The translations under genes and the position numbers were made by a program. Shown in pieces: positions 14,499 to 21,897 of a DNA stretch of 38,893 bases. Position 1 is the first letter of the stretch, and each line of letters opens with the position of its first letter. The stretch is taken from NCBI GenBank assembly GCA_013152815.1, contig JAADFO010000026.1:1-38893 (forward strand), read 5' to 3'. The stretch is from Nanobdellati archaeon. GTDB lineage: Archaea > Nanobdellota > Nanobdellia > Woesearchaeales > JAADFO01. The notes under the pieces are model-generated. The model saw nothing but the letters and a program-made list of their open reading frames with translations. It was not told where the DNA came from and did no database searches.

Positions 14499-15632
14499 AT
14501 GAAAAGAAAGAGGTGGCTGTTTCTGGTAGGGACCCTGCTTTTTCTGGGGGCCGTCGTACTCACAGGAGTATATTATTATCAGAGGCTCTTCAAGGACACC
14601 ATCGCGGAAAATATCAATGCGTTCTATGGCAAAGCGGGCGTTTATTTCCCCCGGCTGCTCATCATCGTCTTCATCATTTTCGGGACCAAACTGCTGTTGC
14701 ATGTCACGGATAACGTCCTGCATAAATATTTCCATTACATGGACATGGAGCGGGAATACTATTCGTTCTTCACCCTCGTGAAGTACCTGTCATGGTTCAT
14801 CGCCATCCTCGCCTCTGTTTCCATCTTCTTCGGCAACATCGGTGCCTGGCTCACCTCCCTCGGCCTGATGGGCTTCGGTATCACTTTTGCCCTGCAGAAA
14901 CCCATCCTGAATTTCGTGGGATGGCTCACCATCCTCTTTGTGAAGACCTACACTCTGGAAGACAGGATAAGCATCAACGGACTTCGGGGAGACGTGGTCG
15001 AGATCAGGATGATGTATACCGTCCTGGATGGTCTGCTGGAAAACTCGGACGAGCTCTCCGGAAAGACCATAACCGTGCCCAACGAGATGGTCCTGACGTC
15101 TGCGGTGGTCAATTTCACCAAGACCGGCTATTTTGTCTGGGACGAGGTCTCTGTCCAGATCACCTATGAAAGTGATTGGAAGGCGGCATTCACCATGCTG
15201 GAGGACATCACCCAACGCATCATGGAAAGCTATCTGGAGGGGATCCGGCCGAAGATCATCAGCCACCATCACAACCTCGTCGACCTGTTCCATGAACTGA
15301 GGAAGCAGCATTCTGAAGAGGAAGACGAGGAGAAGAAGACCCAGCTGCACCATCAGCTGAAACAGATCCATCACGATAAAGAAAAGGCCGCCTCTGACAG
15401 GGAAAAGATAAACAGCGAACGTTTCAGGAAACCGATCGTCCGGGTAGCCCTCCTCGAGTCGGCCGTGGAACTGAATGTCCGCTATCTGGCCTATTACAAG
15501 AATCTCCGCTCCATCAAATCAGACATCTATCACACGTTCCTGGATCGTACCAAGAAGAGGAAAGACATAGAGATAGCGTATCCTCACCTGCAGCTGGTCG
15601 TCGGGAAAGAAGGAAGGAACATCCTCCGCTGA
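14499..15632 (+). CDS. Small-conductance mechanosensitive channel (MscS family)
   Basis: 377 codons. Helices lie at about 6-25, 50-68 and 93-111, and the pore-lining TM3 (about 116-150: LTSLGLMGFGITFALQKPILNF) has the Gly/Ala packing and the Gln-Lys-Pro turn typical of MscS. The beta domain follows with the EDRISINGLRGDVVEI motif and NFTKTG. An unusual charged, His-rich insert (about 255-310: HELRKQHSEEEDEEKK, later HHQLKQIHHDKEK) interrupts the cytoplasmic alpha/beta domain, probably as a helical coil. The family opens under membrane tension to release solutes during osmotic downshock. The message is probably leaderless. Confidence 0.93.
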   Translation: MKRKRWLFLVGTLLFLGAVVLTGVYYYQRLFKDTIAENINAFYGKAGVYFPRLLIIVFIIFGTKLLLHVTDNVLHKYFHYMDMEREYYSFFTLVKYLSWFIAILASVSIFFGNIGAWLTSLGLMGFGITFALQKPILNFVGWLTILFVKTYTLEDRISINGLRGDVVEIRMMYTVLDGLLENSDELSGKTITVPNEMVLTSAVVNFTKTGYFVWDEVSVQITYESDWKAAFTMLEDITQRIMESYLEGIRPKIISHHHNLVDLFHELRKQHSEEEDEEKKTQLHHQLKQIHHDKEKAASDREKINSERFRKPIVRVALLESAVELNVRYLAYYKNLRSIKSDIYHTFLDRTKKRKDIEIAYPHLQLVVGKEGRNILR

Positions 15633-15692
15633 AGAGAAGAAAGAAAAGGGGACAGGGACGCGCGGGATGGGATGAAAGACGGTCAGGGCCGG

Positions 15693-16640
15693 TCAGACGC
15701 CGCCGTTGCTTTCCACATACTTCTCTGCCATGAGCGCTGCCTTACAGCCGGACCCTGCCGCGGTGATGGCCTGCTGGTAGACCGGGTCCGCAACGTCGCC
15801 GCCGACAAAGACACCCTCGACGCTCGTCCTGACCTCGTCATGGACCTTGATGAACCCCTTCTCGTCCAGGTCGACAAATCCCTCGATGAATTTGGTGTTG
15901 GGGATGTGGCCGATACCCAGGAACATCCCGTCGACCTTGAGTTCAGAAAGCTTGTCGGTCTTGGTGTTGCGTAGCCTGAGGCCGGTGACACCCACCTCAT
16001 CGCCGAGGACCTCTTGGACAACGCTGTTCCAGACCACCTCGATCTTGCTGTTTTCTTTGAGCCGGTCCTGCATGATCTTTGATGCTCTGAGCGCATCGCG
16101 CCGATGCACGAGATACACCTTGTTGGCGAATTTGCTCAGGGTCCCTGCCTCTTCTATGGCAGCGTCGCCTCCTCCGATCATGGCGACCTCTTTGTCCTTG
16201 TAGAAGAAGGCATCACAGGTCGCGCAGGTGGAGACGCCACGGCCCACATATTTCTGTTCAGAAGGCAGCCCGAGCATCCTTGCGTTCGCACCGGTGCAGA
16301 GGATGATTGTTTTGGTCTTCATGCTTCCCTTTCCATGGAACACCTCGAATCCGCCGTCGATCTTCGTTATCTTGTCTGCGGTACCGGCGATGAACCCTGC
16401 ACCGAACTTCTTTGCCTGCTTCCGGGCATGCTCTATGAGTTGAGGGCCCTTGATGCCGTCGGGGAAACCAGGGAAGTTCTCCACCTCGGTGGTGAGCATC
16501 AGCTGCCCCCCTTCTTCAAGACCTCCGAACACTTTCGGGAAGAGGTTTCCTCGTGCCGCATAGATCGCTGCCGTCAGCCCGGAGATGCCGGCTCCTATGA
16601 TGACGACGTTTTCCATTCCTGTCGTGGTTCTTTCTTCCAT
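15693..16640 (-). CDS. trxB: Thioredoxin reductase (low-Mr type)
   Basis: 315 residues from ATG 16640, chosen because GGTGA lies a few nt upstream; the track start at 16712 is less likely. VVIIGAGISGLTAAIYAAR binds FAD near the N-terminus. GRGVSTCATCDAFFY holds the redox pair Cys139/Cys142. AMIGGGDAAIEEA begins the NAD(P)H domain, and VFVGGDVADPVYQQAITAAGSGC closes the FAD site. The enzyme reduces thioredoxin or glutaredoxin-like proteins, which in turn could recharge the peroxiredoxin at 38262. It is convergent with the MscS gene and follows endA by 142 bp. Confidence 0.95.
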   Translation of the reverse strand: MEERTTTGMENVVIIGAGISGLTAAIYAARGNLFPKVFGGLEEGGQLMLTTEVENFPGFPDGIKGPQLIEHARKQAKKFGAGFIAGTADKITKIDGGFEVFHGKGSMKTKTIILCTGANARMLGLPSEQKYVGRGVSTCATCDAFFYKDKEVAMIGGGDAAIEEAGTLSKFANKVYLVHRRDALRASKIMQDRLKENSKIEVVWNSVVQEVLGDEVGVTGLRLRNTKTDKLSELKVDGMFLGIGHIPNTKFIEGFVDLDEKGFIKVHDEVRTSVEGVFVGGDVADPVYQQAITAAGSGCKAALMAEKYVESNGGV

Positions 16641-16681
16641 GAGCATCACCTTTGCTTGTTTTGTGCATTCGTTGATTTGTT

Positions 16682-16697
16682 GCGGGTCGTGACCCGC
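16682..16697. promoter_or_regulatory. Inverted repeat upstream of trxB
   Basis: GCGGGTC-GT-GACCCGC is a perfect 7-bp inverted repeat with a 2-bp centre, 42-57 bp before ATG 16640 and after the endA stop. It could be an operator or a small hairpin. There is no further support. Confidence 0.3.
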
Positions 16698-16782
16698 GGA
16701 GCACAGAGGCATCTGTCAGCCGGGGGCATGTCCTGTGGAACCGGCGCCCTCGTGGATGCCCGCCGGATATCCTGGCAGGCAA

Positions 16783-17313
16783 TCAGGGACGCAGCCACTT
16801 GATCTCCCAATAGCTTACATCGCCCTCGTCGTCAACGACACCGATGAGAAGGCGCTTCTTGGTGGAATGAGCGACGCGATTCTTCGCCGCGAACTCATGC
16901 CATGTGAGGGAGGATGTTTCGGCCACGGGATAGACGACCCAGCGAGCATGGTCCTCTCCGGGCTTGATGCCCCGGTCATAGACCCGAAAATCCGCCCCGA
17001 ATTTCAGCGCGGTCTTGACTATGTAACCTCTTTTCCGCAGGTCTGCGAATACGGCGTAGCGGGTATCGAAATTTGCCGTCATCTTTCGCGCCTTTCGAAG
17101 GAACTGGGTTTCATTCATTCGTCGGCCGCTCTTTCCGTGGATGGTGATGCGGCCTTTTTGGAGCAGGAAAAGCGCGTCGAAAAGCGAAAGGTTGACTTTC
17201 TTCCCCTGTATCGCGCCGAAACGTGACTGGTTGTAGAGCTCCCTTGCCTCGTCGCCTTCTTCTGTTAAGACGCCTGCCTCCAGAAGCGTGCTTTTCACGA
17301 TGGTCTTCACCAT
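16783..17313 (-). CDS. endA: tRNA-splicing endonuclease
   Basis: 176 codons, the standard length for the homotetrameric archaeal enzyme. It cuts bulge-helix-bulge motifs at intron borders in pre-tRNA and pre-rRNA. The catalytic triad is visible: Tyr112 in DFRVYDRG, His122 in EDHARWVVYPVAE, and the Lys in HSTKKRLLIGVVDDE (152 or 153). The C-terminal YWEIKWLRP is the typical terminal beta-strand pairing region. GGTGAAG lies just before the ATG. The gene is divergent from rnz, giving a short shared intergenic region with two RNA-processing genes. Confidence 0.95.
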   Translation of the reverse strand: MVKTIVKSTLLEAGVLTEEGDEARELYNQSRFGAIQGKKVNLSLFDALFLLQKGRITIHGKSGRRMNETQFLRKARKMTANFDTRYAVFADLRKRGYIVKTALKFGADFRVYDRGIKPGEDHARWVVYPVAETSSLTWHEFAAKNRVAHSTKKRLLIGVVDDEGDVSYWEIKWLRP

Positions 17314-17382
17314 ATCTTCACCATAATATCACCGATATGTGCATAACGATGCATGAGTGCATAACAACGCAAGACAGGGTTA

Positions 17383-17393
17383 CATTTATAAAG
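17383..17393 (+). promoter_or_regulatory. TATA box of rnz
   Basis: CATTTATAAAG predicts a transcript start near 17415 and a leader of about 100 nt before ATG 17519. Confidence 0.45.
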
Positions 17394-17518
17394 CTTATTA
17401 AACTTAATCGTGTTGGCCAGTGAATACCGCAAACGACATAGGCAGGTGAGCCAGCACAAAAAAGAACAGAAAAGAACAGAGAACGAAGAACAGGAAAGAA
17501 CAGAACGGCGTGAATACC

Positions 17519-18409
17519 ATGAAACTGACCTTCCTCGGGACATCCTGCATGGTGCCCACCAAAGAACGGGCCCAGACGGCGATGGTCCTCGAACACAAAG
17601 GAGAGTATCTGCTCATCGATAGCGGCGAGTCTGTTCAGCGGCAGTTCAAGCTTGCGGGGATGAAACCGAGCAAGATAGGGCGGATCCTGCTGACGCACTG
17701 GCACGGGGATCATGTCTTGGGTCTGCCTGGTCTGCTTCAGACGCTTTCGGGATCCGGGCACAAAGGGACACTCGTCATCTATGGCCCGCCAGGCATCAAG
17801 GAGAAGATTGCGCTGATGCTCCGGCTGTATGAGTTCGATAACAAGTTGACCATCAGGGTCGAAGAAGTGCAGAAAGGGGTGTTCTATGAGAACAGGGAAT
17901 ATGCCCTTGAGGCGATCCCTCTCCGGCACCGGATCGCGTGTAATGGCTATGCCTTCCATCTGAAAGACCGACGAAGGATTGATATGAAAAAAGCAGAAGC
18001 GCTGGGCCTGAAAGAAGGCCCACTCCTGGGTGAACTTTCCGTCGGTAAGAACGTCACCCTGGCAGGAAGAGAGATTTCGCCGGATGACGTGACCTATGTG
18101 GTAAAGGGAAAGACCGTGGCGTTCATCTTCGATACCCTGCTTACCGACGCTGCCTGCCGGCTTGCCAAGGATGCCGACATTCTCGTCTGCGAAGCGGTCT
18201 ATACCTCGGACCTTGAGGATAAGGCCAGGGAGCACCAGCACCTCACCGCAGCCCACGCCGCGACCATCGCGAAGAGAGCAGGTGTCAAGAAACTCATCCT
18301 CAGCCACCTTTCCCAGCGTTACAAGGACAAGGCCGTCCTGCTCAAGGAAGCGAAAGCCATCTTCAGTAACACGATGACGGCCAAAGACTTCATGACCCTC
18401 ACCATCTAG
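17519..18409 (+). CDS. rnz: Ribonuclease Z (tRNase Z, 3' tRNA processing)
   Basis: 296 residues from ATG 17519; the track uses an upstream GTG (17510) that overlaps the ribosome-binding region GGCGTGA. The metallo-beta-lactamase fold is clear: MKLTFLGTSCMVPT at the start, then THWHGDHVLGLPGLLQ with zinc ligands His60, His62, Asp64 and His65. Further ligands are in LRHRI, in FIFDT and in EHQHLTAAHAA, which also matches the tRNase Z HST-like loop region. The enzyme removes 3' trailers from pre-tRNAs. It lies back to back with endA. Confidence 0.93.
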   Translation: MKLTFLGTSCMVPTKERAQTAMVLEHKGEYLLIDSGESVQRQFKLAGMKPSKIGRILLTHWHGDHVLGLPGLLQTLSGSGHKGTLVIYGPPGIKEKIALMLRLYEFDNKLTIRVEEVQKGVFYENREYALEAIPLRHRIACNGYAFHLKDRRRIDMKKAEALGLKEGPLLGELSVGKNVTLAGREISPDDVTYVVKGKTVAFIFDTLLTDAACRLAKDADILVCEAVYTSDLEDKAREHQHLTAAHAATIAKRAGVKKLILSHLSQRYKDKAVLLKEAKAIFSNTMTAKDFMTLTI

Positions 18410-18469
18410 GGCGGAGCGTTCGTATTTCCCGGGGAGCGGACAGGAGAAACAACGAAACGGTCAGGAGCA

Positions 18470-18679
18470 TCATTTAGAAGCGAGCTTGATATCCACTGCC
18501 TTGACCGTCTTTCTTCCGGCGTGCTGCGCATATTTCCACGCCTCTGCGCCGATGTCCAGGGCCATCTCTTCAAGCGTCTCTTTCAGTGCTGCTTTTGCGT
18601 CGTCAGACACCCTGGCGGCTCCCGCCTGTTTCAGCAGTTTTTCCATCGCCGCCAGGGGGAGCGTTCTTTTGGAAACCAT
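18470..18679 (-). CDS. Archaeal histone
   Basis: 69 residues from ATG 18679; the track start is a TTG six nt earlier. The compact histone fold is visible: LPLAAMEKLLKQAGAARVS (alpha1 and loop), DDAKAALKETLEEMALDIGAEAWKYAQHAGR (long alpha2), and KTVKAVDIKLA (loop2 and alpha3 with the KTVKAxDI signature). It has no tails. Dimers and larger assemblies wrap DNA. The TATA box at 18706-18713 puts the transcript start almost at the ATG. It shares that palindromic TATA with hjc on the other strand. Confidence 0.95.
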   Translation of the reverse strand: MVSKRTLPLAAMEKLLKQAGAARVSDDAKAALKETLEEMALDIGAEAWKYAQHAGRKTVKAVDIKLASK

Positions 18680-18703
18680 GTTCAATCATGACCTAAAGGA
18701 AAT

Positions 18704-18716
18704 GCTTATATAAAAT
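18704..18716. promoter_or_regulatory. Palindromic TATA box shared by histone and hjc
   Basis: GCTTATATAAAAT contains TTATATAA, a perfect palindrome. Its centre is about 30 bp from the histone ATG on one side and about 33 bp from the hjc TTG on the other. One element could position TBP for both directions. Confidence 0.5.
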
Positions 18717-18741
18717 TTTCGTTCAGGAGTGTGAAGGGTGG

Positions 18742-19179
18742 TTGAATTTGAGCAAACATTCACAGAGAAAACGGATAGGCACCCTGGCCGAGAATGATCT
18801 GCTGGGTCGTTTCTGGGACCATGGATTTGCTGCGATACGCAGCGCCGGTTCGGGTTCCATGCGCCACCCCGGTCCGGATCTGCTCGTGGGGAAGGGCCGA
18901 AGGGTGTTTGCTGTGGAGTGCAAGAAGACCAAAGAGAAGGTGAAGTATCTTCCCAAAGAAGAGATGGATGCGCTCCTCTCGTTTTCTCGGCTCTTCGGAG
19001 CAGAATCCTATCTTGCTGTCCAGTTCGGTTCGGATGACTGGTTGCTGGTCGCTCTGGAGGATCTCGACCAGACCGGACGGAGTTATCGCATCACGAAAGA
19101 GAAGGCGACGCTGAAGGGCCTCTCTGTTGAGGAATTGGCCCGGTTCGTGGTCGAGTTTGATCTGGAACCTGCTTCCTGA
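18742..19179 (+). CDS. hjc: Holliday junction resolvase Hjc
   Basis: 145 codons from TTG 18742; TTG 18748 is equally placed after GGGTGG. Hjc is a dimeric nuclease that cuts four-way junctions in recombination and fork restart. The catalytic residues are visible: Glu17 in LAENDLLGRF, Asp46 in RHPGPDLLVG, Glu59 and Lys61 in AVECKK. AAIRSAGSGS is the family loop after the first helix, and YLPKEEMDALLSFSRLFGA matches the dimer-side helix. It sits between the histone gene and the replication origin, consistent with a chromosome-maintenance neighbourhood. Confidence 0.94.
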   Translation: MNLSKHSQRKRIGTLAENDLLGRFWDHGFAAIRSAGSGSMRHPGPDLLVGKGRRVFAVECKKTKEKVKYLPKEEMDALLSFSRLFGAESYLAVQFGSDDWLLVALEDLDQTGRSYRITKEKATLKGLSVEELARFVVEFDLEPAS

Positions 19180-19278
19180 AGAAAGTGATGCAACAGGAGC
19201 GGCCCAGGACAGAAAGAAGGATGAGAAAAAGAAAAAAGGAGAAACCAGAGGAAAAAGAGCGCCTGCGACATGCAAATC

Positions 19279-19602
19279 TCAGCGTCGTTTCTTCGCCCTT
19301 TTCTTCGGCTTCTTTCTTGGCGCCACTCTTCTTTCGATCTTCCGTTCTTCCGCCTCGATCTTCAGCTCTTCTCTTTCGAGCCGGGTCACGATCTTCGTCA
19401 TGTTGATATCGATGCGGGCGATCCTCCGCTCCAGCATGACCAAAATTCTGAGGCTGTACACTATCGCCGCCAATGTACCGATGATAATGCTTAAGATAAC
19501 TGCCAGGATATCCATTTTGAGACGCACCTCCCTCTTTTTTCCGTTGGAACAACAATCATGGGTTTGTTCGGTCTGTTGCATGGCTGCAGCGAACAGACTC
19601 AT
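19279..19602 (-). CDS. Small membrane protein with highly basic coiled tail
   Basis: 107 codons. The core is MDILAVILSIIIGTLAAIVY, one membrane helix, followed by LRILVMLERRIARIDINMTK and a charged coiled-coil-like stretch, ending in PRKKPKKRAKKRR. Two starts compete: ATG 19602 lies 23 bp from a TATA box at 19620-19630 (leaderless), while ATG 19515 has GGGAGGTG upstream and begins exactly at the helix. The basic tail could bind nucleic acid or acidic lipids on the cytoplasmic face. It is the gene nearest the left origin element. No family recognised. Confidence 0.65.
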   Translation of the reverse strand: MSLFAAAMQQTEQTHDCCSNGKKREVRLKMDILAVILSIIIGTLAAIVYSLRILVMLERRIARIDINMTKIVTRLEREELKIEAEERKIERRVAPRKKPKKRAKKRR

Positions 19603-19619
19603 TCTTTTAAAAGAAGGCT

Positions 19620-19630
19620 CATATAAAAAT
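19620..19630 (-). promoter_or_regulatory. TATA box for the small basic membrane protein
   Basis: The minus strand reads ATTTTTATATG, about 23 bp from ATG 19602. Confidence 0.45.
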
Positions 19631-19660
19631 CTTTCTCTTTTTGTCTTCAGTCGGTTAAGA

Positions 19661-19686
19661 CACAGACACCTTTGTTTCCTGTGGAG
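19661..19686 (-). promoter_or_regulatory. Origin recognition box (ORB) 1
   Basis: The minus strand reads CTCCACAGGAAACAAAGGTG plus TCTGTG. It matches the remembered archaeal ORB core TTCCAnnGGAAACnnnGGGG, with a weaker G-string. Orc1/Cdc6 would bind here, pointing away from the other ORB. Confidence 0.75.
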
Positions 19687-19849
19687 GAGAGGTAGAGGGG
19701 TGGGGGTTGGTCTTGTCTGCCTCTTCTGTTGGTTCGGCAGAAAGGTGTGCTCGGAGCAGAGCTAAAAAAGGAGAGGGCTAAAAGGAGATAGCTGAAAAAA
19801 GAGCGGACACAGAGTAGGCACCGGACGATAGAACGCACAGCATGTGAAT

Positions 19850-20220
19850 CGACGCAGTCTCTGGTTATTTATTATCAATTATTATCAATTATTCATTTAT
19901 TATCATTTATTACCGTGTTATTTTATGTTCATCATTTATGTTCAACAGATCATAAAACAGTCACATCATTATTTCATATTATTGTTTTTTTCATATTATT
20001 GTTTTATATTATTAATATTAATTATTAATATCCCTTTTTCACAGCATTAACATCACCACATCACATATGTTATAAACTATATATTGTGAGTCACATATTA
20101 TGAGACATACCACATAGATTACACATCACATCTTATATATTATACTATATACATCATACTATATATATTATACTATACATTACATATATTATATATTATA
20201 TATTATATATTATTATTTAC
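19850..20220. other. AT-rich unwinding segment of the origin
   Basis: Almost pure A/T with short repeats (ATTATCAATTATTATCA, then many TATATTATAC-like units), far from the roughly 50% GC of the surrounding genes. Between the two ORBs this is the likely duplex-unwinding element. I see no gene in it. Confidence 0.75.
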
Positions 20221-20570
20221 AATATAGAAAGAAAAAGAAGAGAGGAAAAAAGAAGAAAGAAAGACAAAAAAGAGAAGAAAAAGAAGAAAAAGAAGGACTA
20301 AAAGAAAAAAGAGAGAACAGGAAAACAAGAAAACCGAAAGAGAAAAAGAAAAGAACGAACAAGAAAGAAGGACACCAATGATACGAGATGTCTGATGTCT
20401 GATACCAAAATACCTGAATGGAACCAAAAGGAAAAAAACAGATGAAAAAATGAACAGAAGAAACAAAAGGTGAGACAGAAAAGAAAAAGACGTGAAGACG
20501 AGGGAAACAGGACACGACCAATACAACAAACCGGTGATGCAGCGAACAGCAGGAAAGACACATTCAAAAA
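20221..20570. other. Long purine-rich tract within the origin
   Basis: About 350 nt in which the plus strand is almost all A and G (GAAAGAAAAAGAAGAGAGGA and similar), especially 20221-20370. The open frames on the minus strand here (138, 116 and 100 aa) are Phe/Ser/Leu low complexity and are rejected as proteins. Polypurine tracts can form triplexes or resist nucleosome-like packing. Function inferred only from position. Confidence 0.6.
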
Positions 20571-20602
20571 AAAAACAGAGAGAGACCACCACCCACCCAC
20601 CT

Positions 20603-20628
20603 ATTCCACAGGAAACCAAGGGGTGGGG
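20603..20628 (+). promoter_or_regulatory. Origin recognition box (ORB) 2
   Basis: ATTCCACAGGAAACCAAGGG followed by GTGGGG has the full ORB layout: a TTCCACAGGAA dyad, AAAC, then a G-string. It lies about 55 bp before the cdc6 TATA-start region, so binding could also repress cdc6. Confidence 0.82.
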
Positions 20629-20648
20629 CTTTTTTGGTCAAATGGAAA

Positions 20649-20659
20649 AATATATATAT
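20649..20659 (+). promoter_or_regulatory. TATA box of cdc6
   Basis: AATATATATAT is centred about 30 bp before ATG 20684, giving a leader of only a few nt. Confidence 0.5.
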
Positions 20660-20683
20660 GCTTGAGAAAACCGGACAACCCCC

Positions 20684-21886
20684 ATGGGTGAACTGAAGAC
20701 ATTTTTTGAGACCTTCTTGACAAAGAAATCCCTTTTTATCAACAAGAAAGCCATACAGGCCCACTTCATGCCCGGTGAAGTTCTCCACAGGGACGAGCAG
20801 ATCCAGGTCATAGCAAACACGCTGGCCCCTGCTCTCCGCATGGAGAAGCCGTCAAACCTTTTCATCTACGGAAAGACCGGGTCAGGAAAGACACTCTGTG
20901 TCAAGCACGTCATCCAGCAGATGAAAGAGGTGGCTGCGCAGAAGGAATTGCCCCTCCAGATAATCTATCTTAACTGCAAGCTCAAAAAAGTGGCAGACAC
21001 AGAGTATCGGATGGTCGCGCAACTGGCAAGGGAGACCGGAAAAGAGATACCGCCGACAGGGCTTCCTACAGATGAGGTGTATGGTATCTTCTTCAATGCC
21101 ATAGACCAGAAGAGACAGGCGGTACTTATCGTCCTTGATGAGATCGACCAGCTGGTAAAAAAAGCCGGGGACGAGCTTCTTTACAATTTTACCAGGATAA
21201 ACGGAGACCTGAAAAATGCTCACATATCTCTTGTCGGTATTTCCAATGATCTGGTATTCATCGATCTTCTGGACCCACGCATCAAGAGTTCGCTTTCAGA
21301 GGAGGAGCTGGTGTTTCCTTCCTACAACGCATTGCAGATAAAGAGCATCCTCAAGAAGAGAGCGAAGATCGCTTTCAAGGAAGGGACACTTCAACCGGGC
21401 GTTATAGAGAAGTGCGCAGCCTATGCGGCAAGAGAGCATGGTGACGCCCGCAGGGCACTGGAACTCCTTCGGGTTGCCGGTGAATTGGCAGAGCGGCAGG
21501 AACAGGAGACCGTTTCCATAGCAAACCTCGACAAGGCAGAGGAAAAGATAGAGAAAGACAGGGTGAATGAGCTTGTGGAGACCCAGCCAAAGCACCACAA
21601 GGCCGTCCTCTATGCGAGCCTTGCTCTGCCCAAGCAAAGCGGCCAGCCGGTCTATACCGGGGACGTCTATGAGCTCTATCGGGATATCTGCAAGCGCGTC
21701 GGTCTGCGTCCGCTGACCCAACGCCGCGTGAGCGACGTCCTTTCCGAACTGGACATGACAGGCATCCTCAACGCAAAGGTCATCTCCAAGGGACGCTACG
21801 GGCGGACGAGAGAGATCAGCCCAGGAATCCCCCGTTCGATGAAGAACAAGACGCTTTCCTTTTTACAGGACGCACTGAACCTCTGA
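20684..21886 (+). CDS. cdc6: Orc1/Cdc6 replication initiator
   Basis: 400 codons, the usual length. This AAA+ ATPase binds ORBs and loads MCM. Walker A is GKTGSGKT (63-70), Walker B is VLIVLDEID (147-155), sensor 1 lies in LVGISNDL, and a DPR-containing segment (LLDPRIKSSLSEEELVF) carries the initiator-specific region that contacts DNA. The lid domain (about 230-300) has the REHGDARRALELL sensor-2 Arg. A winged-helix domain ends the protein (RPLTQRRVSDVLSELDMTG). ORB2 sits just upstream, so autoregulation is plausible. It is followed after 11 nt by DP1. Confidence 0.97.
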   Translation: MGELKTFFETFLTKKSLFINKKAIQAHFMPGEVLHRDEQIQVIANTLAPALRMEKPSNLFIYGKTGSGKTLCVKHVIQQMKEVAAQKELPLQIIYLNCKLKKVADTEYRMVAQLARETGKEIPPTGLPTDEVYGIFFNAIDQKRQAVLIVLDEIDQLVKKAGDELLYNFTRINGDLKNAHISLVGISNDLVFIDLLDPRIKSSLSEEELVFPSYNALQIKSILKKRAKIAFKEGTLQPGVIEKCAAYAAREHGDARRALELLRVAGELAERQEQETVSIANLDKAEEKIEKDRVNELVETQPKHHKAVLYASLALPKQSGQPVYTGDVYELYRDICKRVGLRPLTQRRVSDVLSELDMTGILNAKVISKGRYGRTREISPGIPRSMKNKTLSFLQDALNL

Positions 21887-21897
21887 AGGGCCATACT

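Larger units (their letters stand above)
19640..20690. other. Predicted chromosomal replication origin (oriC)
   Basis: This gene-free stretch of about 1 kb directly upstream of cdc6 has the standard archaeal origin parts: ORB-like elements at both ends in inverted orientation, a very AT-rich segment between them that would melt easily, and the initiator gene next door with DP1 and DP2 after it. ORFs predicted inside it are low-complexity artefacts. Confidence 0.85.

Noticed and set aside
17318-18307. 329-codon minus-strand ORF
   Set aside because: It is antisense to tRNase Z, and its translation has no recognisable feature.
20203-20619. Overlapping minus-strand ORFs of 100-138 codons in the origin
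   Set aside because: They are Phe/Ser/Leu low-complexity products of the purine tract, not proteins.
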